Shown in pieces: positions 61,934 to 64,000 of a DNA stretch of 64,000 nucleotides; positions within the stretch are counted from its first letter, which is position 1; each line of letters begins with the position of its first letter. A model generated the notes under the pieces. That model saw nothing but the letters and a program-made list of their open reading frames with translations. It was not told where the DNA came from and did no database searches. Source of the DNA: Pseudomonas cremoricolorata (GTDB lineage Bacteria; Pseudomonadota; Gammaproteobacteria; Pseudomonadales; Pseudomonadaceae); the NCBI RefSeq assembly GCF_000759535.1, contig NZ_CP009455.1, positions 2,852,001-2,916,000 on the forward strand. Direction: 5' to 3'. The translations under genes were made by a program, and so were the position numbers.

Positions 61934-62890
61934 TTAGTCGAGGCTGCGCCCGGCGCGCCAGTAGCCCATCAGGCTGAGGGTGCGGCGATCGAGGCCGCGC
62001 TCCTGGATCAGCCAGCGGCGCAAGGTCATCACCGTCGACGACTCGCCCGCGATCCAGGCGTGAAACTCACCGCCCTCGCCACTGGCCTGTTCCCAGAGAA
62101 TGTCTTCGTCGATATTCAGCTCATCCAGTTCACCAGCCGCCGAAGCCGCTGCGGTCGGCAGCCAGGCCTGTTCGCGCACGGCCTCGAGCATGGCCTGGCC
62201 GTGCTCGCTGCGCAGTTGCTCGCGGGCCAGCCAGTGCAGTTCGGTATGCGCCGGGCGCGCCAGCTCAAGACAGTCGGCCAGCAATGGCACCTCGATGAAC
62301 GCTTGCACACGGGCCTGGCTGGCCTGTTCGGCCAGTTGCTGGAGAATCCCGGCGATGGCCGGCAAGGCGGTTTCATCGCCCACCAGCAACAGCCGTTGCA
62401 GGCCCTGCGGTGGCTTCCATTCGTAGCCGCCGGGGTCGCCGGCAAAGGCCAGGTTGGGCGCGACCATCTGCACCCGGTCGCCCTCCGTGGCATGGGTCGC
62501 CCAGGCCGAGGCCGGGCCGTTGATGCCGTGCAGGACGAAATCGACATCCACTTCCGCTGCATCGCGGCGCAGGGCGCGAATGGTGTAGGTGCGCATTGGC
62601 GGGCGCTGGTCGAGCGGTAGCTGGCGTCGCGCGTCGTTCCAGTGCAGGCGGTTGTCGAAGGCCGGCAGCGAGCCATCTGCGGCAGGGAACAGCAACTTTA
62701 CCCGCTGATCGGGGGCCAGGGTGTTCATCTGCGCCACGTCGGCGCCGGTGAACACCAGGCGCAGCAGCGATGGGGTGATGGGCAGGCGGCGCTTGACCCT
62801 GAGGTCGAACAGGCGATAGCCGCTGGGCGGTTGCGCTGCGGGCGAGGGCTCGGCGCGGTCGGCCTGGGCGCTGGCGGAGGCGGAGGACAT
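61934..62890 (-). CDS. Siderophore-interacting protein (ferric-siderophore reductase, ViuB-like)
   Basis: FAD-containing reductase of 318 residues that frees iron from ferric siderophores in the cytoplasm. The FAD-binding 9 domain shows the RTYTIRALR flavin motif and the HGINGPASAWATHATEGD stretch. The C-terminal SIP domain has LLLVGDETALPAIAGIL and EFHAWIAGESSTVMTLRRWL. The start at 62890 (MSSASASAQADRAEP) precedes a polar N-terminal tail. It follows the esterase gene by 62 bases. Confidence 0.9.
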   Translation of the reverse strand: MSSASASAQADRAEPSPAAQPPSGYRLFDLRVKRRLPITPSLLRLVFTGADVAQMNTLAPDQRVKLLFPAADGSLPAFDNRLHWNDARRQLPLDQRPPMRTYTIRALRRDAAEVDVDFVLHGINGPASAWATHATEGDRVQMVAPNLAFAGDPGGYEWKPPQGLQRLLLVGDETALPAIAGILQQLAEQASQARVQAFIEVPLLADCLELARPAHTELHWLAREQLRSEHGQAMLEAVREQAWLPTAAASAAGELDELNIDEDILWEQASGEGGEFHAWIAGESSTVMTLRRWLIQERGLDRRTLSLMGYWRAGRSLD

Positions 62891-62952
62891 GGCAGGGTTC
62901 CTGTGCGGCGGGTTCCCTGAAGGAACGAGCGCCGCACAGGTCGATTTATCGA

Positions 62953-63918
62953 CTAGGAATGGAGCTGCGCACGCAGCCACTCGCGAACCGCGCGATAAAT
63001 GCCCTCGACCTGCCCGCTGATGCCGGACATGCGCAGGAAGTCATGGGTCAGCCCGTGCTGGGTCACCAGGGTCAGCGGCGTGCCGCTGGCGCGCAGGTGC
63101 TCGGCGTAGGCCAGGCCCTCGTCATGCAGCGGATCGTACTCGGCCAGGCTCAGGTAGACCGGGGCCAGCGCTGGCAGACTTTCGGCGCGCAGCGGCGAGA
63201 CGCGCCAGTCCTCGCGCTGGGCCGGGTCGCCCAGGTAGTGCTGGTAGAACCACTCGAGGGTGTCGCTTTCCAGCAGATACCCCTCGGCGAAGCGCTGGTG
63301 TGAAGGGTGGGTCTGCGCCACGTCGGCGACCGGGTAGAACAGCAATTGTGCGCAGGGTGCGAAGCCCTTGGCTCGAGGCTCGCGAGCAGCGGCGATGGCC
63401 AGTACCGTGGCCAGGGTCGCGCCGGCACTGTCGCCGGCCACCACCAGGCGCTGCGGGTCGAGGCCGAACGACTCGGCATGCGCGTACAGCCACTCGGCGC
63501 TGTCCTGGGCGTCATTCACCGCCACCGGGAAGCGTTGTTCGGGGGCCAGTCGGTAGGCCGGGGCCAGCACGGCAAATTCGCCGTCTGCGGCCAGGCGCCG
63601 GCAGATCGAGTCGTGCGAATCGAGACTGCCGACTACGTAGCCGCCGCCATGCAGATACAGGATGCACGGCAGCGCACATTCACCTGTGCCCGCAGCGCGA
63701 TACAGCCGCGCCTCGATGCACGCGCCGTCGCGCATGTCGAGGCTGTGCACGACAACCTCCAGCGCAGCGGGAGGCAAGGGGTCGAGAACCTGCGAGCTGC
63801 GCTCGAACTCTTCACGCGCCAGGGTCACGCTCAGGTGGTGCATCGGCTGGCTCTTGCCGGTCATGCGGCCGAGTTCGGCCAGTTCCAGAAAACCTTCCAG
63901 GTCGGGGTCCAGCGGCAT
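62953..63918 (-). CDS. Alpha/beta hydrolase of the HSL/esterase group
   Basis: Cytoplasmic esterase or lipase of 321 residues of the hormone-sensitive-lipase group: oxyanion motif HGGGYVVGSLDSHD, nucleophile GDSAGA, Asp in EYDPLHDEG and His in HGLTHDFLRM. These enzymes hydrolyse short acyl esters. Next to a siderophore reductase it may act on an ester in a siderophore or other metabolite, but this is only a guess from position. The start at 63918 follows AAGAGGAAC. Confidence 0.87.
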   Translation of the reverse strand: MPLDPDLEGFLELAELGRMTGKSQPMHHLSVTLAREEFERSSQVLDPLPPAALEVVVHSLDMRDGACIEARLYRAAGTGECALPCILYLHGGGYVVGSLDSHDSICRRLAADGEFAVLAPAYRLAPEQRFPVAVNDAQDSAEWLYAHAESFGLDPQRLVVAGDSAGATLATVLAIAAAREPRAKGFAPCAQLLFYPVADVAQTHPSHQRFAEGYLLESDTLEWFYQHYLGDPAQREDWRVSPLRAESLPALAPVYLSLAEYDPLHDEGLAYAEHLRASGTPLTLVTQHGLTHDFLRMSGISGQVEGIYRAVREWLRAQLHS

Positions 63919-63938
63919 AGCGGGTTCCTCTTGGCAAA

Positions 63939-63967
63939 CGCTGCACGGGTGCAAACCGTGCGCAGCG
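63939..63967 (-). terminator. Hairpin upstream of the esterase gene
   Basis: CGCTGCACGG and CCGTGCGCAGCG form a stem with a two-base bulge, just past the stop of the minus-strand frame at the window end. Confidence 0.5.
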
Positions 63968-63976
63968 ACAACGGAT

Positions 63977-64000
63977 TCAGGCCAGTACGGCCGACAACTG
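63977..64000 (-). CDS. Possible C-terminus of a gene beyond the window
   Basis: On the minus strand the last bases read seven codons (QLSAVLA) then TGA, followed by a hairpin. It fits the end of another gene, but is too short to identify. Confidence 0.35.
   Translation of the reverse strand, partial: QLSAVLA

Overview
The window looks like chromosomal DNA of a fluorescent Pseudomonas, most probably of the P. putida group. The support is the high GC content, the conserved block ppsR/ppsA-rraA-cmaX-crfX-cmpX-sigX-oprF, the rmf gene with a structured leader, a pyoverdine-type pvdH, and a purine/allantoin/glyoxylate gene set in the order familiar from P. putida. No rRNA, tRNA or CRISPR array was recognised.

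Layout. 1-4.3 kb: tail of a cytochrome c maturation operon (ccmF', ccmG/dsbE, ccmH, ccmI) plus a small lipoprotein. 4.4-16.7 kb: housekeeping and signalling genes (dacB, a YggL-type protein, a BvgS/BvgA-like phosphorelay, dgt, a YqjD/YqjE/YqjK-like envelope cluster, a glutaredoxin-like protein, a small gene behind a LexA box, an RluA-family pseudouridine synthase, an Aer-like receptor). 16.9-27.2 kb: ppsR and ppsA (divergent), a hydrolase, rraA and the cmaX-crfX-cmpX-sigX-oprF envelope-stress locus, then pyrD. 27.3-31.5 kb: rmf with its RNA leader, rlmKL, an FKBP and a histidine phosphatase. 31.6-38.6 kb: an allantoin/hydantoin racemase with an NCS1 permease, an RlmK-like methyltransferase, an MscS channel and sbp. 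38.7-43.0 kb: an accessory patch with two orphan RHS-core genes, a voltage-gated potassium channel and a complete IS5-family element (41828-43013) with a CTAA target duplication.

43.0-58.2 kb is a nitrogen/carbon salvage region. hiuH, uraD, puuD and puuE carry out urate-to-allantoate steps, allA handles ureidoglycolate, and gcl-hyi-glxR-ttuD-pykF turn the resulting glyoxylate into phosphoglycerate and pyruvate. A urea transporter, a GlcG/HbpS-like protein, a RutR-like TetR regulator and a Tsx-like channel lie among them. Five TTGTATACAA-type palindromes stand in front of the NCS1/racemase unit, gcl, the glcG-like gene, puuE and hiuH, which suggests one regulon under a repressor not seen in this window. 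The last 6 kb hold a QseBC/PmrAB-type two-component system, pvdH behind a perfect PvdS-type iron-starvation box, a siderophore-interacting reductase and an esterase.

Most genes are standard. The least described parts are the TTGTATACAA regulon, the LexA-controlled 102-residue protein, the two RHS tips with unassigned C-terminal domains, the alternative pairing in the rmf leader, and a RutR-like palindrome before the Tsx-like channel gene.
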